Assembly (NCBI RefSeq): GCF_001696615.3
Contig: NZ_CP032279.1
Coordinates: 3,100,001-3,164,000 of the forward strand
Direction: 5' to 3'
Length of the DNA: 64,000 nucleotides
Source: Acinetobacter sp. WCHAc010034
GTDB lineage: Bacteria > Pseudomonadota > Gammaproteobacteria > Pseudomonadales > Moraxellaceae
In this document: in pieces, positions 18,144 through 29,694 of the stretch
Numbering within the stretch: position 1 is the stretch's first letter
How the letters are laid out: each line of letters starts with the position of its first letter
Program-made: the position numbers and the translations under genes
Notes under the pieces: model-generated
Databases searched by the model: none
Seen by the model: only the letters and a program-made list of their open reading frames with translations
Told to the model about the DNA's origin: nothing

Positions 18144-18698
18144 ATGTCACGTTTGAACACCCCTACCACAATCGACGCCGCGCCTACTGCTACCCATACC
18201 TCACTCAAGGCTGTGGAAAAACAACTGGGCCGCGTTCCTAACATGTTCCGCGTCGTTGCCAACAGCCCTGCTGCGCTGACTGGCTACCTGCAATTGAGCG
18301 CAGCATCAGCACAGGGCGGCTTGGGTACAGCGACTCTTGAGCGTATTGCCCTAGCCGTCGCTGAGATCAACGGCTGCGATTATTGCCTTGCTGCCCATTC
18401 CTTCCTAGGCCGTAAGGTGGCCAAGCTTGATGATGCTGAACTCACTGCCAACCGCAGCGGTGCATCAAATGACCCTAAGGCCGACGCAGCCGTGCGTTTT
18501 GCTGCCGCCGTAGTCCGCCAGCGCGGGCAAGTCAGCAATGACCAGGTCCAAGCGGTGCTGAACGCTGGCTACAGTGATGCACATGTAGTGGATATTCTGT
18601 TGGCTGTTGCCCTGAACACTTTCACTAACTACGTTAACGAAGTGACACAGACCGAGGTCGACTTCCCGGCCGTTCAACCACTAGGCATTGATGTCTAA
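18144..18698 (+). CDS. Carboxymuconolactone decarboxylase family / AhpD-like protein
   Basis: 184 residues. The AhpD-type redox motif is EINGCDYCLAAH (Cys78, Cys81, His85), typical of peroxidase-related CMD proteins. It likely reduces organic peroxides or other electrophiles using thiols, in the cytoplasm. RBS AGGAG upstream. It follows the duplicated msrA promoter and precedes the DUF417 gene, so the two may form an RclR-type-controlled unit. Its codon use is more GC-rich than the flanking Acinetobacter-like DNA, suggesting transfer. Confidence 0.85.
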   Translation: MSRLNTPTTIDAAPTATHTSLKAVEKQLGRVPNMFRVVANSPAALTGYLQLSAASAQGGLGTATLERIALAVAEINGCDYCLAAHSFLGRKVAKLDDAELTANRSGASNDPKADAAVRFAAAVVRQRGQVSNDQVQAVLNAGYSDAHVVDILLAVALNTFTNYVNEVTQTEVDFPAVQPLGIDV

Positions 18699-18835
18699 TC
18701 CATTGGTGCTCAACTACAGCAATTACCTAAGTTAGGTTCGACTCGAGTAAACATATAGTTTTTCTCAAGAGTCATATCATTTTAGTGGGCTACATAGAGT
18801 GAGTCCACATGGCTAAAAATAATTGGAGATATAAG

Positions 18836-19351
18836 ATGACTATTCCCGAAATTGAAAATGGTGTCCAGACTACCAATACCCTTAGTAATAATCTCGGTGC
18901 AAAAATCACTAAGTTTGGTATAGGTGGCATCTACGTTGCCATGACGATAATATATTTGTGGTTTGGTGGCATGAAATTCACTAGCTACGAAGCAAACGGT
19001 ATACATGGTTTTGTTAGTAATAGCCCTCTGCTTTCGTGGATGTATAGCTTCCTCAGCATTCAAGGATTCTCAAATTTTCTGGGTGTGCTTGAAATTTCAG
19101 TTGGCCTGTTAATCGCTGCACGAGTTTTCTCCCCTAAGCTCGCAATCTTGGGCGGTGTACTTTCAACCGGACTCTTTTTTACGACATTGTCGTTCATGCT
19201 GACTACACCCGGTGTTTTTGAGGCATCTCTTGGGTTTCCTGCGATCTCTGTGGTTCCTGGCCAGTTTTTGCTAAAAGATTTAGGCTTGTTTGTCGTGTCT
19301 ATATTTATCGTAGGTACATCACTTACAGCACTGGAGCACAAAACCAAATAA
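18836..19351 (+). CDS. DUF417 inner-membrane protein (RclC/YkgB-like)
   Basis: 171 residues from ATG 18836, chosen for the GGAG seven bases upstream (in-frame ATG 18809 lacks one). Four probable membrane helices: IGGIYVAMTIIYLWFGGMKF, FLGVLEISVGLLIAA, ILGGVLSTGLFFTTLSFML and LGLFVVSIFIVGTSL, with the DUF417 pattern WFGGMKFTSYEA. E. coli RclC of this family is part of the reactive-chlorine-resistance regulon. A terminator follows at 19380-19406. Confidence 0.85.
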   Translation: MTIPEIENGVQTTNTLSNNLGAKITKFGIGGIYVAMTIIYLWFGGMKFTSYEANGIHGFVSNSPLLSWMYSFLSIQGFSNFLGVLEISVGLLIAARVFSPKLAILGGVLSTGLFFTTLSFMLTTPGVFEASLGFPAISVVPGQFLLKDLGLFVVSIFIVGTSLTALEHKTK

Positions 19352-19379
19352 GCCGAACCCGAAACAACTATTAAGTTAG

Positions 19380-19406
19380 AGGGTTCCTAAACACATTAGA
19401 AACCCT
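19380..19406 (+). terminator. Rho-independent terminator after DUF417 gene
   Basis: Stem AGGGTTCCTAA / TTAGAAACCCT with one mismatch and a 5-base loop, followed by TTATTTTTAT. Confidence 0.75.
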
Positions 19407-20061
19407 TTATTTTTATCATTTAAAACACCTTTTATAAGTGCTTCAAGTACGTGCCTTACTAAATAATATCACTTCATTGGTCTTAAAAAGGCAAAATACA
19501 GTATTCAAAAACTGTAGTGGTCAACTATTTTTGGCCACATCGATATAGTCTGAAAAACGGTGCGTTCTTGAAACCCGAAATGAATAATGCACTCATTTTT
19601 TACTTTATGGCAATGCGTTGATATCTCGAAATTTTCGAGAGTCTCAGTTCCGTGATTGTCAGAAATGTCCGCTTTCAGTGAAAAGCGCCGATTTTGTCGA
19701 ATCTCAGTGAATTTCAGCTTTTGGCACAAAGCCGAGATCCGACGAAGTGGTACTTTCCGTGAAAGTTGTGGTGCGATTAATTTGCAACACGTGGTAAGGA
19801 GCGGTTGCAATGTGGTGGTAAATTAAGTGCAATTAATCAAGAAGGTGAATCAATGAGTGAACAACTGAACTGTCAAAGCCGCATGGATGCGGCGACAACT
19901 CTGTACTTGCCGCAAATAACTATCCCCGTCCTGCTAAACCAATGACGTAACTCCTATCTCTCCCGACTTGTTGGAACAAGTCGCACTCACAAGGTGCAAT
20001 TAAACACTGAACAAAAATTCATGGATGAATGGTTACCGCCGAAGGACTCGGCGCAAATAAA
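19407..20061. other. Non-coding junction between stress cassette and fadBA
   Basis: No convincing gene. It contains degenerate repeat 2 (19511-19685), a possible 30-codon ORF at 19853-19945 with no recognisable product, and a small GCCGCATGGATGCGGC stem near 19879-19894. The right edge of the transferred stress cassette probably lies here. Confidence 0.5.
19511..19685. repeat. Degenerate long repeat, copy 2
   Basis: Partner of 17491-17670, same orientation. Starts CTGTAGTGGTCAAC; shares TTTTTGGCCACATCGA, CTCGAAATTTTC and CCGCTTTCAGTGA blocks. Confidence 0.65.
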
Positions 20062-20096
20062 AAACGTACATACCATTATACACAGTATGTACGTTT
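20062..20096 (-). terminator. Terminator of fadBA
   Basis: Perfect 12-bp arms (AAACGTACATAC / GTATGTACGTTT) with an 11-base loop. Read on the minus strand the stem is followed by a T-run (TTTTTTATTT), placing it 115 bp downstream of fadA. Confidence 0.75.
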
Positions 20097-20211
20097 GAAA
20101 TTAAAGCCGCTGACGTTATATGTAAAGCCCTGTCACTCACTCACACGCGAATAGACACTGTTTTTACTATATACTCCAACAAGGGGGATTTTTATTTTAT
20201 CTTAGTGTTAA

Positions 20212-21384
<1,173 letters not shown>

Positions 21385-21396
21385 TCACGTTGCTCC

Positions 21397-23550
21397 TTAA
21401 CCGTAGAATTTTTTGTTGTTAGCAGCCATGTCACGCAACATTTGTGGCGCTTCATAAGCCTTACCTAAGTGTGCGTATTTGTCGCAAAGTGCAACGTATT
21501 CAGCAACACCAGTTTGGTCGATGTAACGGCATGGACCACCACGGAATGGAGGGAAACCTACACCCATAATCATTGCCATGTCTGCTTCAGAAGCAGTCGC
21601 TACGATGTTGTCTTCTAGGCAACGAACAGTTTCGTTACAGAAAGCCAGCATCATACGGTCAATGATTTCTTGAGCATCAAACTCGCGTTTTTCTGCAGTT
21701 GCCACAGTAGCAACAAGCTCATACGCAGTTGGATCAACCACTTTGGCTTTTTTGCCTTTACGGTCAAGTTCGTATTTGTAGAAACCAACGTCGTTCTTTT
21801 GACCCAAACGTTTGTTTTCGTACATGATTTCGATTGAACCTTTGAAGTCAGGCTTCATACGGTCAGGGAAACCTTCAGCCATGACTTCTGCACCATGAAC
21901 GCCCGTGTCGATACCAACAACGTCGATTAGGTAAGCAGGACCCATAGGCCAGCCGAATTTTTCCATCACTTTGTCGACTTGTTGGAAGTCAGCACCGTCT
22001 TTCAATAGAAGGTCAAATGCACCGAAGTAAGGGAACAAGACGCGGTTTACAAGGAAACCTGGGCAGTCGTTCACAACGATTGGTGTTTTACCCATTTTCT
22101 GAGCAAGAACAACCGTGGTCGCAATCGCTTCAGCCGAAGTCTTCTCACCACGGATCACTTCTACCAATGGCATCATGTGTACTGGGTTAAAGAAGTGCAT
22201 ACCGACAAAGTTTTCAGGACGTTGTAGGTTTTCAGCCAAACGTGTGATTGAAATGGTTGAAGTATTTGAAGCAATGATCGTGTTGTCACGAACATTCTTC
22301 TCAGTTTCAGCAAGTACAATGCCTTTTACTTTTGGATTTTCAGTTACTGCTTCAATCACGATGTCCACTTCTTTAAACTCGTCATAGCTTAAAGTTGGAC
22401 GGATGCGCGCAAGAGTTTCACCCATTTGAGCAGGTTTCATCTTCTTACGTTCAACTTGTTTGGTCAGTAAGCCATTGGCTTCTTTCATACCCAAAGCAAG
22501 TTGTGGATTACCAATGTCTTTCATGATGATTGGTGTGCCTTTGCTTGCCGCTTGGTAAGCAATACCACCACCCATGATACCCGCGCCTAGAACAGCCGCT
22601 TGGTTGACAGGGTGCGCACCTTTTTCATATTTCTTCGCAGTTTTCTTCACCACTTGGTCATTGATGAATAGACCAATTAATGCACCTGCTTGTGGTGTAA
22701 TCGCTGCTTTTGCAAAACCAGCTGCTTCAGCTTGCAGTGCTTCATTACGTGGAAGGCTTGCACCGGCTTGTAATGAGTCAAGAAGAAGTTTAGGCGCAGG
22801 GTATTGAGCAGGATTTGCTTTTGCAAGTACCGCACCTTTTGCCGAGTTGAACGCCATCATTTGTTCGATTGGGTTCAATTTAACTGGGTCAAGTTTTTCC
22901 TGACGTTTTGCTTTCCAGTCTACACGGCCAGCAAGAGCTTGTTTAACCAAGTCAATCGCAGCGTCTTGTAGTTTGTCCGCAGCAACAACCGCATCAACCG
23001 CACCGTCTTTCAGTGCTGCAGCTGGTTTTTTAGGATTAGCCATTGCCATCCATTCAACTGCATTGTCGATACCAATTAGACGGCTTAAACGAACCGTACC
23101 ACCGAAACCAGGGAAGATGCCCAGTTTGATTTCAGGAAGACCGACTTGAGCCGCTTCTGACATCACACGATAGTCACACACGAGACACATTTCAAAGCCG
23201 CCGCCCAATGCCATACCATTGATCGCTGCAACTTTAGGAATCTCTAAATCTTCAAACGCGTTGAAGATGTCGTGAACAGGCAATGCCCAATCCACAATCG
23301 CTTGTTCGCCTTGAGCGAAGTTTGCACCAAATTCAGTAATATCTGCGCCAACGATAAATGTAGATTTAGCCGAAGTAACGATTAAGCCTTTGATGTCACC
23401 GTTTGCTTTAACAGCGTCAATTGCAGCTTTGAAATCTTCAATCGTTGCACGGTTAAATTTGTTGACCGACTCACCTTGTAAGTCAAAGCGGAATTCTGCA
23501 ATTCCGTCCGAAAGCATTTGGACGGTAATGGCATTGCCAGCGTGGATCAT
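21397..23550 (-). CDS. fadB: Fatty acid oxidation complex alpha subunit FadB
   Basis: 717 residues. The N-terminal enoyl-CoA hydratase/isomerase domain (about 1-190) has [10 protein letters not shown] and [14 protein letters not shown] with the catalytic glutamates. The C-terminal 3-hydroxyacyl-CoA dehydrogenase (about 315-715) has the NAD-binding [12 protein letters not shown] and the signature [15 protein letters not shown]. Cytoplasmic complex with FadA. The divergent region 23551-24029 holds its promoter. Confidence 0.97.
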   Translation of the reverse strand: MIHAGNAITVQMLSDGIAEFRFDLQGESVNKFNRATIEDFKAAIDAVKANGDIKGLIVTSAKSTFIVGADITEFGANFAQGEQAIVDWALPVHDIFNAFEDLEIPKVAAINGMALGGGFEMCLVCDYRVMSEAAQVGLPEIKLGIFPGFGGTVRLSRLIGIDNAVEWMAMANPKKPAAALKDGAVDAVVAADKLQDAAIDLVKQALAGRVDWKAKRQEKLDPVKLNPIEQMMAFNSAKGAVLAKANPAQYPAPKLLLDSLQAGASLPRNEALQAEAAGFAKAAITPQAGALIGLFINDQVVKKTAKKYEKGAHPVNQAAVLGAGIMGGGIAYQAASKGTPIIMKDIGNPQLALGMKEANGLLTKQVERKKMKPAQMGETLARIRPTLSYDEFKEVDIVIEAVTENPKVKGIVLAETEKNVRDNTIIASNTSTISITRLAENLQRPENFVGMHFFNPVHMMPLVEVIRGEKTSAEAIATTVVLAQKMGKTPIVVNDCPGFLVNRVLFPYFGAFDLLLKDGADFQQVDKVMEKFGWPMGPAYLIDVVGIDTGVHGAEVMAEGFPDRMKPDFKGSIEIMYENKRLGQKNDVGFYKYELDRKGKKAKVVDPTAYELVATVATAEKREFDAQEIIDRMMLAFCNETVRCLEDNIVATASEADMAMIMGVGFPPFRGGPCRYIDQTGVAEYVALCDKYAHLGKAYEAPQMLRDMAANNKKFYG

Positions 23551-24029
23551 GCCTGATCTCCTTTATTTTGGAGGACTTCTAAGTTGATGTTGTGAAGCGA
23601 GTACGTCATTCCTACGTACATCTATGCTCCGCCAATCTTACGATAACTATATCGAAAAAGAACATAACAAGTTGTATCAAGCCGTGACGCAAGGGTCATC
23701 TATTTTTATTCAATTATTTCGTGTGCTTGCGTGATGTATTTTTGAATGATGCGGCCTAAATAGAGTGAAGTTTTTGTTTCATTTAAGATTTTTTATGGAT
23801 GAGTGATCAAAAAACGATTAGACCGCGCCCTTATGTTTCAAGTCGATCTTTGAGCCGATTTTGGCAATTTAGTCAATGCTGCACTTGCAGGTAAACCCAA
23901 ACAGAATGAAAACTTGTGATGAAAAGCTGGAAATAGGACGTACTTTGCAGCCTATGTTACAATTCGCAGTCTAGACCGAATACCGGTCTTTTTCTTTTAT
24001 TTCGTTTTCTTTGGTTTCCAGGTTTTCAT
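23551..24029. other. fadB-lpxO divergent intergenic region
   Basis: About 480 bases without a gene. GGAG (23563-23560 on the minus strand) precedes fadB. A hairpin with T-tract lies at 23973-23994, just before lpxO. Confidence 0.5.
23973..23994 (+). terminator. Hairpin with T-tract upstream of lpxO
   Basis: AGACCG / CGGTCT stem with a 5-base loop followed by TTTTCTTTT. It has the form of a terminator but lies in the leader of lpxO, so it could be an attenuator or the end of a short RNA. Confidence 0.45.
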
Positions 24030-24182
24030 ATGATTAAGTGGATCATTCTGGCGATTTTTATTCTTTCTGCACTTTACATTCAGCAACGTGGGAAGGTTCG
24101 TCACTCGTTTTATCGTCAATTTTTCGATCACTCAACGATTCTTGCGCCGATAAACTACCTCATGTACATGTTTTCAAAGGTG
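24030..24182 (+). pseudogene. lpxO: lpxO-type hydroxylase gene, 5' fragment cut by IS1 copy C
   Basis: The first 51 codons begin MIKWIILAIFILSALYIQQR (membrane anchor) and include RQFFDHSTILAPINYLMYMF, which I recognise from Acinetobacter LpxO-type aspartyl/asparaginyl beta-hydroxylases acting on lipid A acyl chains. The whole catalytic domain is missing: IS1 starts at 24183 and the sequence beyond it is the defence island. The strain should lack this enzyme unless another copy exists. Confidence 0.75.
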
Positions 24183-24970
24183 GGTGGTGTTTTAAAAAGT
24201 ATGCTGACATTAAATGAAGCCATTATTGATGTAAAAGAAGGTTAAGTCGAAGGCTTTAAAATGGTTTTCAAGCTTTTTGGAGAAATTGCAACTTCTTCTA
24301 AAACCACGCCTTATTCGATGCCTTATTTTGCAATTATTACCTTCAATTCCTACAGTAAACAACTTACCAATACTTTGCTTGCAGTTTTTAAAAGCAGTGA
24401 TGAAACTGTCCCAATGATCACTTGCAATTCGGGTGTAGTGAATACCTAATTGTTTAAGCTTTGTCTTCAACCTTTGGACTGTAGCTAAATCTCTCTTACC
24501 CCAAACATAAGCAACAATCTCACCTGTTTCTCGATGGTAGGCGTAAATAAGCCATTGTTTATTATTTTTATTTCCAACAAAAGTCCAGAATTCATCTACT
24601 TCGAGAGATTCATAATGACTTTGTTTAGGCTGAATTTGATAGGCCGATTCAGTTAAAGTCCGTAAGACTTTACCGATACTAATGCGCTCAACTTCAGCGA
24701 TATCTCGTATACCGCTGCCTCTGACCATTAACTGTAATATTTTACGAGTAATGCCAGAATTACATCCTAGATAGCTCAGAGCATGGTCACCAATAAACTG
24801 ACGTTTGCAGTCTTTGCATTGGTAGTTTTGTTTCCCATCTACTTTGATGCCATTTTTCTTTATACTGTCACTGAGGCAGGTTGGACATTTGATTTCTAGA
24901 GTTATTTGCATTTCTCTATTTTATCAAAATTCAACCTGCTTTTTTTTAGCATACTTTTTGATACACCACC
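24183..24970 (-). mobile_element. IS1-family element, copy C (788 bp)
   Basis: Same ends as copies A and B, opposite orientation. Flanks CAAAGGTG (24175-24182) and CAAAATTA (24971-24978) are not a target duplication. Both neighbours are truncated (lpxO lacks its 3' part, the methyltransferase its 5' part), so this is a deletion or recombination junction. Confidence 0.95.
24210..24911 (-). CDS. IS1-family transposase (copy C)
   Basis: Identical protein to copies at 667-1368 and 9350-10051 (233 residues). Intact. Confidence 0.93.
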   Translation of the reverse strand: MQITLEIKCPTCLSDSIKKNGIKVDGKQNYQCKDCKRQFIGDHALSYLGCNSGITRKILQLMVRGSGIRDIAEVERISIGKVLRTLTESAYQIQPKQSHYESLEVDEFWTFVGNKNNKQWLIYAYHRETGEIVAYVWGKRDLATVQRLKTKLKQLGIHYTRIASDHWDSFITAFKNCKQSIGKLFTVGIEGNNCKIRHRIRRGFRRSCNFSKKLENHFKAFDLTFFYINNGFI

Positions 24971-27467
24971 CAAAATTACAAAACAGCATGATTTGCATGG
25001 TCTTATTGATCAAATGAAGAATGAAAAGCGAACTGAAAGCAATAAGATTCGCTTCTTGATCGTAACTGACTTCAAAACTCTATTGGCCATAGATACTAAA
25101 ACACAAGATACATTGGATGTTCCTTTTGGTGATTTAGCTAAAAAATTTGATTTCTTCTTACCATGGGCTGGGATGGAGAAAGCTGTATATCAAGGTGAAA
25201 ACCCTGCGGATGTTAAGGCTGCTGAAAAACTAGCAAAGCTATTTGACGAAATTAAAGCCGATAATTTCAATGAAGACGACTTAAACAATAAAGAGAACTT
25301 ACATCACCTTAATATTTTCTTATCTCGACTGCTATTTTGTTACTTTGCTGAAGATACAGAGATTTTTAAGGACAAACAGTTTACTTCGGCAATATCAAAG
25401 AGTAATGAAGATGGTTCAGATTTATCTTCTCTAATTAGTCGATTATTTAAAGTCTTAAACCAGTCCCGTGAAGATCGTGAAACAGATTTACCTGACTACT
25501 TAGCAGATTTTCCTTATGTAAATGGTGGTTTGTTTAAAGATGATATTCAAGTTCCAAAATTCACACGTAAATCACGTAGGATTTTGATTGAGTGTGGTAA
25601 AGATCTAGATTGGTCCGATATCAACCCTGATATTTTTGGTTCTATGTTCCAAGCAGTTGTTCACACTGAACAGCGTAGCACGATGGGACAGCATTACACT
25701 TCTGTTCCCAATATTATGAAGGTAATTGAACCATTATTTTTAAATGATCTTTATGAAGAGTTAGAAAAAAATCAAGATAGTGTTAATAAGCTATTAAAAT
25801 TACAACAACGTTTAGGGCAACTTAAGATTTTTGACCCTGCCTGTGGTTCGGGAAATTTTCTAATTATTGCTTATAAAGAGCTTCGTAAGTTTGAAATGGA
25901 GCTTTTAAAACGTATTCAAGAATTAGAATTAGAAAAGACAGGTCAATTTTCAAAACCTTTTTCAGTGATTCAGGTTTCTCAATTTTATGGAATAGAAATT
26001 GATGATTTTGCTCATGAAGTTGCAATTCTGTCTTTATGGCTGACAGAACATCAAATGAATCTTACATTTAAAGATGAATTTGGAGAAATACTCCCATCTT
26101 TACCTTTAAAAAATTCAGGAAATATATATTCATATAATGCTTTGAGCTCAGATTGGGTAGAAATATGTGAGGCAAAAATACAAGATTATATTTATATTTT
26201 AGGAAACCCTCCTTATAAAGGATCACGAAATCAAACAAGTGACCAAAAAGAAGATCTCAAAAATATTTTTAAGACTAAATATAAAAGTTTAGATTATGTT
26301 TCAGGCTGGTTTTTAAAAGCTTCTCAATTTATAGAAAAATTTCCATCGACTGCTTGTGCATTCGTATCTACCAATTCTATTACTCAGGGTGAACAAGTTG
26401 CTTTATTATGGCCAAAAATTCTAAAAAATATTTTAGAGATTAGTTTTGCACACACCTCATTCCAATGGAAGAATAGTGCTAAAGATCCAGCTGCTGTTAT
26501 CGTGGTAATTATAGGAATCAAATCTAAATCATCCTCCGAAAAAATTATATTCGAAGAAAAAGTAGCAAAGAGAGTGACTTATATTTCACCCTACTTAACT
26601 GAAAATAAAAATATTAATATATTGAGAAGAAGTACTCCTATATCTCACGGCTATCCTCAAATGGTATATGGAAATTTAATAAATGACTCTGGTTTTTTAA
26701 CTTTATCTTCTGAAGAATATTCTGATCTAATTCTAAGATTTCCAGACCTCAAAAAGTTTATTAAAAAATATATTGGGGCAAGAGAATTCCTTAATGGAAT
26801 TGAACGATATTGCTTTTATATAAAAGATGCAGATTTAGATGAAGCTAAGAAGTATTTTGAAATAAACCATCGATTAGAGAAGGTCGAAGAACATAGATTA
26901 AATAGCACAGAGTCTAGTACTAGGGCTGCGGGCGCAACCCCACATAGATTTTATTTTCAATCATACAATGAAACTAGTTCGATTATTGTGCCTAGAACTA
27001 CTTCGCAAAGAAGAGACTATTTACCAATAGGTTACTTAGCTTCAGATACAATCATTTCAGATGCAGCCTCAGCAGTATATGGCGCCGAACCTTGGTTATT
27101 CTCTTTAATTTCATCATTTATGCATACATTATGGATTAGAACTGTTGCAGGGCGATTAAAATCAGATTACAGATATTCTTCTTCATTAGTCTACAATACT
27201 TTCCCATTCCCAAAGCTTTCAGATATTCAAAAAAATGACCTAACTGAATTAGCATTTGAAATATTAAGTGTTAGAGAAAATTATCCAACTAAGACTTTAG
27301 CTAAGCTTTATGATCCAGATTTAATGCCTAAGGATTTAAAAGACGCTCATGAAAAAAATGATAATTATGTAGAACGTTTGTATAACAAGAAAGGATTTGA
27401 TAGTGATAAGAGCAGACTAGATTTTTTAATTGAACTTTACGAAACTAATTTATTAGAGAGGGAATAA
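24971..27467 (+). pseudogene. Adenine-specific DNA methyltransferase (MmeI-like), 5'-truncated
   Basis: About 831 native codons remain; a frame opening at 24906 inside IS1 adds foreign residues. Retained order: end of an MmeI-type N-terminal domain (IRFLIVTDFKTLLAID), helical spacer (NIFLSRLLFCYFAED), methyltransferase motif I FDPACGSGNFLI (near 25835) and motif IV ILGNPPYKG (near 26200), then a target-recognition-like region. It would methylate adenine N6. In type IIL enzymes the nuclease site is N-terminal; that part and the native start are lost with the IS1 junction. It ends 3 bp before the helicase gene and probably formed an operon with the next three genes. Expression from within IS1 is possible but unproven. 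Confidence 0.75.
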
Positions 27468-27470
27468 TTT

Positions 27471-29399
27471 ATGAATCTTGTAGATATTACATATCAACAA
27501 ACTGGGGAAAGCACCTCAATCAATAATATGGGGATGCGAGCTATGCAAGCTCGTGCCTTTCAATCTCGCAATAGTCAGTATTTATTATTAAAAGCACCTC
27601 CTGCATCAGGTAAGTCTCGTGCATTAATGTTTTTGGGTTTAGACAAGATACATAACCAAGGGTTGAAAAAAGTTATTGTAGCCGTACCTGAACGCTCTAT
27701 TGGAGGTTCATTTGCCAGCACTAAGCTGAGCGAAAATGGCTTTTTTGTAGATTGGGACATCAAACCTGAAAATAATTTATGTACTGCTGGTGGCGAGAAA
27801 AGCAAAGTAAAAGCGTTTAAACGCTTTATGGTCGGCTCTGATCAAATCTTAGTATGTTCTCATAGCACTTTAAGAAATGCATTTGATGGACTTGAAGATC
27901 AAGTTTTTAATAACTGTTTGGTTGCAATAGATGAGTTTCATCATGTATCAGCAGATGCAGGTAATGTTTTAGGTACAGTACTTAAATCTTTAATGGACAA
28001 TACCACGGCTCATATTGTTGCGATGACAGGTTCATACTTCCGTGGCGATAGTGTTCCTGTACTTACACCTGAAGACGAAGCAAAGTTTGATAAAGTATCC
28101 TTTAACTATTACGAACAACTGAATGGCTATAACTATTTAAAATCTTTAGGCATTGGCTACCACTTTTATAAAGGGCGCTACTTTGCAGAAGATGATGAAG
28201 GTGTTATCGCAATTGCAGAAGTTTTAGATACCGATAAAAAAACTATCATTCATATTCCAAATGTGAATTCAGGTGAATCAACTAAAGATAAATATGATGA
28301 AGTGGATGCAATCCTTGAAATCATTGGTGAATTTGTCGCTAAAGATCCTGATACTGGAATTATCACCGTCAAACGAGCAGATGGTAAGATTTTAAAAGTA
28401 GCTGACCTCGTTGAAGAAGATGGGCGTGATAAAGTGGTTGAATATCTACGTAATATTAAAACTGTAGATGATCTTGATCTCATCATTGCCCTCGGCATGG
28501 CAAAAGAAGGCTTTGACTGGCAATTCTGTGAACATGCTTTAACGATTGGTTATCGTGGCTCTTTAACTGAAATTGTGCAAATTGTGGGACGCTGTACAAG
28601 AGATAGTTCGAACAAATCACATGCGCAATTTACCAACCTGATTGCTCAACCCGATGCACAAGATACCGAGGTGAAATTTGCAGTAAACAACATGCTGAAA
28701 GCAATTACTGCATCTTTGTTAATGGAACAAATACTTGCACCAAACTTCAAATTTAAAACTAAACGAGATGATGAAGATATTGTTCCACCGGGTACGCTCA
28801 CAATCAAAGGCTTTAAAGAACCAAGTACAGCAAAAACAAAGGCAATTATTGAAAATGATCTTGTGGACCTCAAAGCAGCTATTCTTCAAGATGCTAAGGT
28901 GATTGCAGGTTCAGCAGGCAAGGTTGAACCTGAAGTGGTGAATAAAGTCCTTATCCCTAAGATTATCCAAACAAAATATCCTGACTTAACGAAAGCTGAA
29001 CTTGAAGAAGTGAGTCAATATTTAGTAGTAGACTCAGTGATTAGCACAGCAGAAGTCAAAGAAGTTGGTGATAAAAAATTTATTCGTATGGCGGATAAAT
29101 TTATCAATATCGAAGACCTTAATATTGATTTAATTCAATCTGTAAATCCTTTCCAAAAAGCTTTTGAAATTCTATCAAAAGAAGTCACAGTCAATGTACT
29201 AAAATTAATTAAGGAAGCAATTGAAGCAACTAAGATTAGTATGACTCAAGAAGAAGCCATTGAGCTATGGCCTAAGTTAAAAGCCTTCAAAGTTCAGTTT
29301 GGTCGTGAGCCTAGCCTAGAATCAAACAACTTAATTGAAAAACGATTAGCTGAATGCCTAATCTATATTCGTGAGCAACGTAGAAGAGCTGGAGTGTAA
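27471..29399 (+). CDS. DEAD/DEAH-box helicase of restriction-like operon
   Basis: 642 residues. Walker A KAPPASGKSRA (about residues 41-51), DEXH box AIDEFHHVS, motif III AMTGSYF, and C-terminal RecA motifs LGMAKEGFDWQF and EIVQIVGRCTRDS. The C-terminal 200 residues are helical and not recognised. It is a superfamily 2 translocase that likely couples DNA recognition by the methyltransferase to cleavage by the downstream GIY-YIG protein. GAGAGGGA site upstream; 3 bp after the methyltransferase stop. Confidence 0.88.
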   Translation: MNLVDITYQQTGESTSINNMGMRAMQARAFQSRNSQYLLLKAPPASGKSRALMFLGLDKIHNQGLKKVIVAVPERSIGGSFASTKLSENGFFVDWDIKPENNLCTAGGEKSKVKAFKRFMVGSDQILVCSHSTLRNAFDGLEDQVFNNCLVAIDEFHHVSADAGNVLGTVLKSLMDNTTAHIVAMTGSYFRGDSVPVLTPEDEAKFDKVSFNYYEQLNGYNYLKSLGIGYHFYKGRYFAEDDEGVIAIAEVLDTDKKTIIHIPNVNSGESTKDKYDEVDAILEIIGEFVAKDPDTGIITVKRADGKILKVADLVEEDGRDKVVEYLRNIKTVDDLDLIIALGMAKEGFDWQFCEHALTIGYRGSLTEIVQIVGRCTRDSSNKSHAQFTNLIAQPDAQDTEVKFAVNNMLKAITASLLMEQILAPNFKFKTKRDDEDIVPPGTLTIKGFKEPSTAKTKAIIENDLVDLKAAILQDAKVIAGSAGKVEPEVVNKVLIPKIIQTKYPDLTKAELEEVSQYLVVDSVISTAEVKEVGDKKFIRMADKFINIEDLNIDLIQSVNPFQKAFEILSKEVTVNVLKLIKEAIEATKISMTQEEAIELWPKLKAFKVQFGREPSLESNNLIEKRLAECLIYIREQRRRAGV

Positions 29400-29402
29400 T
29401 AC

Positions 29403-29690
29403 GTGGAAGATTTTAGCTGGCTTCAAGATATGATTGCTGATGATGACTTAGGTCTTTTAAACGTAAAGAAAAAGACGTCTGGTCTAACGGCTGATGAACA
29501 ATTGGTCTCTAAATTTAATGAAATTAATAATTTTGTGACACAGCATGGGCGTGTACCTGCTAAGGATATGAAAAACATTTCTGAGTTTATGCTTGCGAGC
29601 CGTTTAGAAGCAATTCAAACCAATCCAGAGCAATACATGGCTTTAGCAGATTATGATGAACATAATTTGCTGCCACAACATCAGGATTAA
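29403..29690 (+). CDS. Small acidic protein of restriction-like operon
   Basis: 95 residues, GTG start at 29403, 3 bp after the helicase stop. Family not recognised. It carries the motif DDDLGLL (residues 14-20), which is also near the start of the GIY-YIG protein encoded 4 bp downstream, suggesting a shared docking peptide or an N-terminal module split into its own gene. Its remaining part (EFNEINNFVTQHGRVPAK-like) resembles short helical DNA-system accessory regions, but I assign no function. Confidence 0.65.
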   Translation: MEDFSWLQDMIADDDLGLLNVKKKTSGLTADEQLVSKFNEINNFVTQHGRVPAKDMKNISEFMLASRLEAIQTNPEQYMALADYDEHNLLPQHQD

Positions 29691-29694
29691 AGAT

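Noticed and set aside
19505..19810. 101-codon minus-strand frame in the fadA-distal gap
   Set aside because: It overlaps the degenerate repeat, has no ribosome site and a biased composition typical of a chance frame.
24261..24449. 62-codon open frame opposite the IS1 transposase
   Set aside because: It occurs in all three IS1 copies as an antisense shadow of the transposase gene and has no ribosome site or known product.
24906..24970. Methyltransferase start inside IS1 (ATG at 24906)
   Set aside because: The first 22 codons are antisense IS1 sequence; the native gene portion starts at 24971. Listed as truncated instead.
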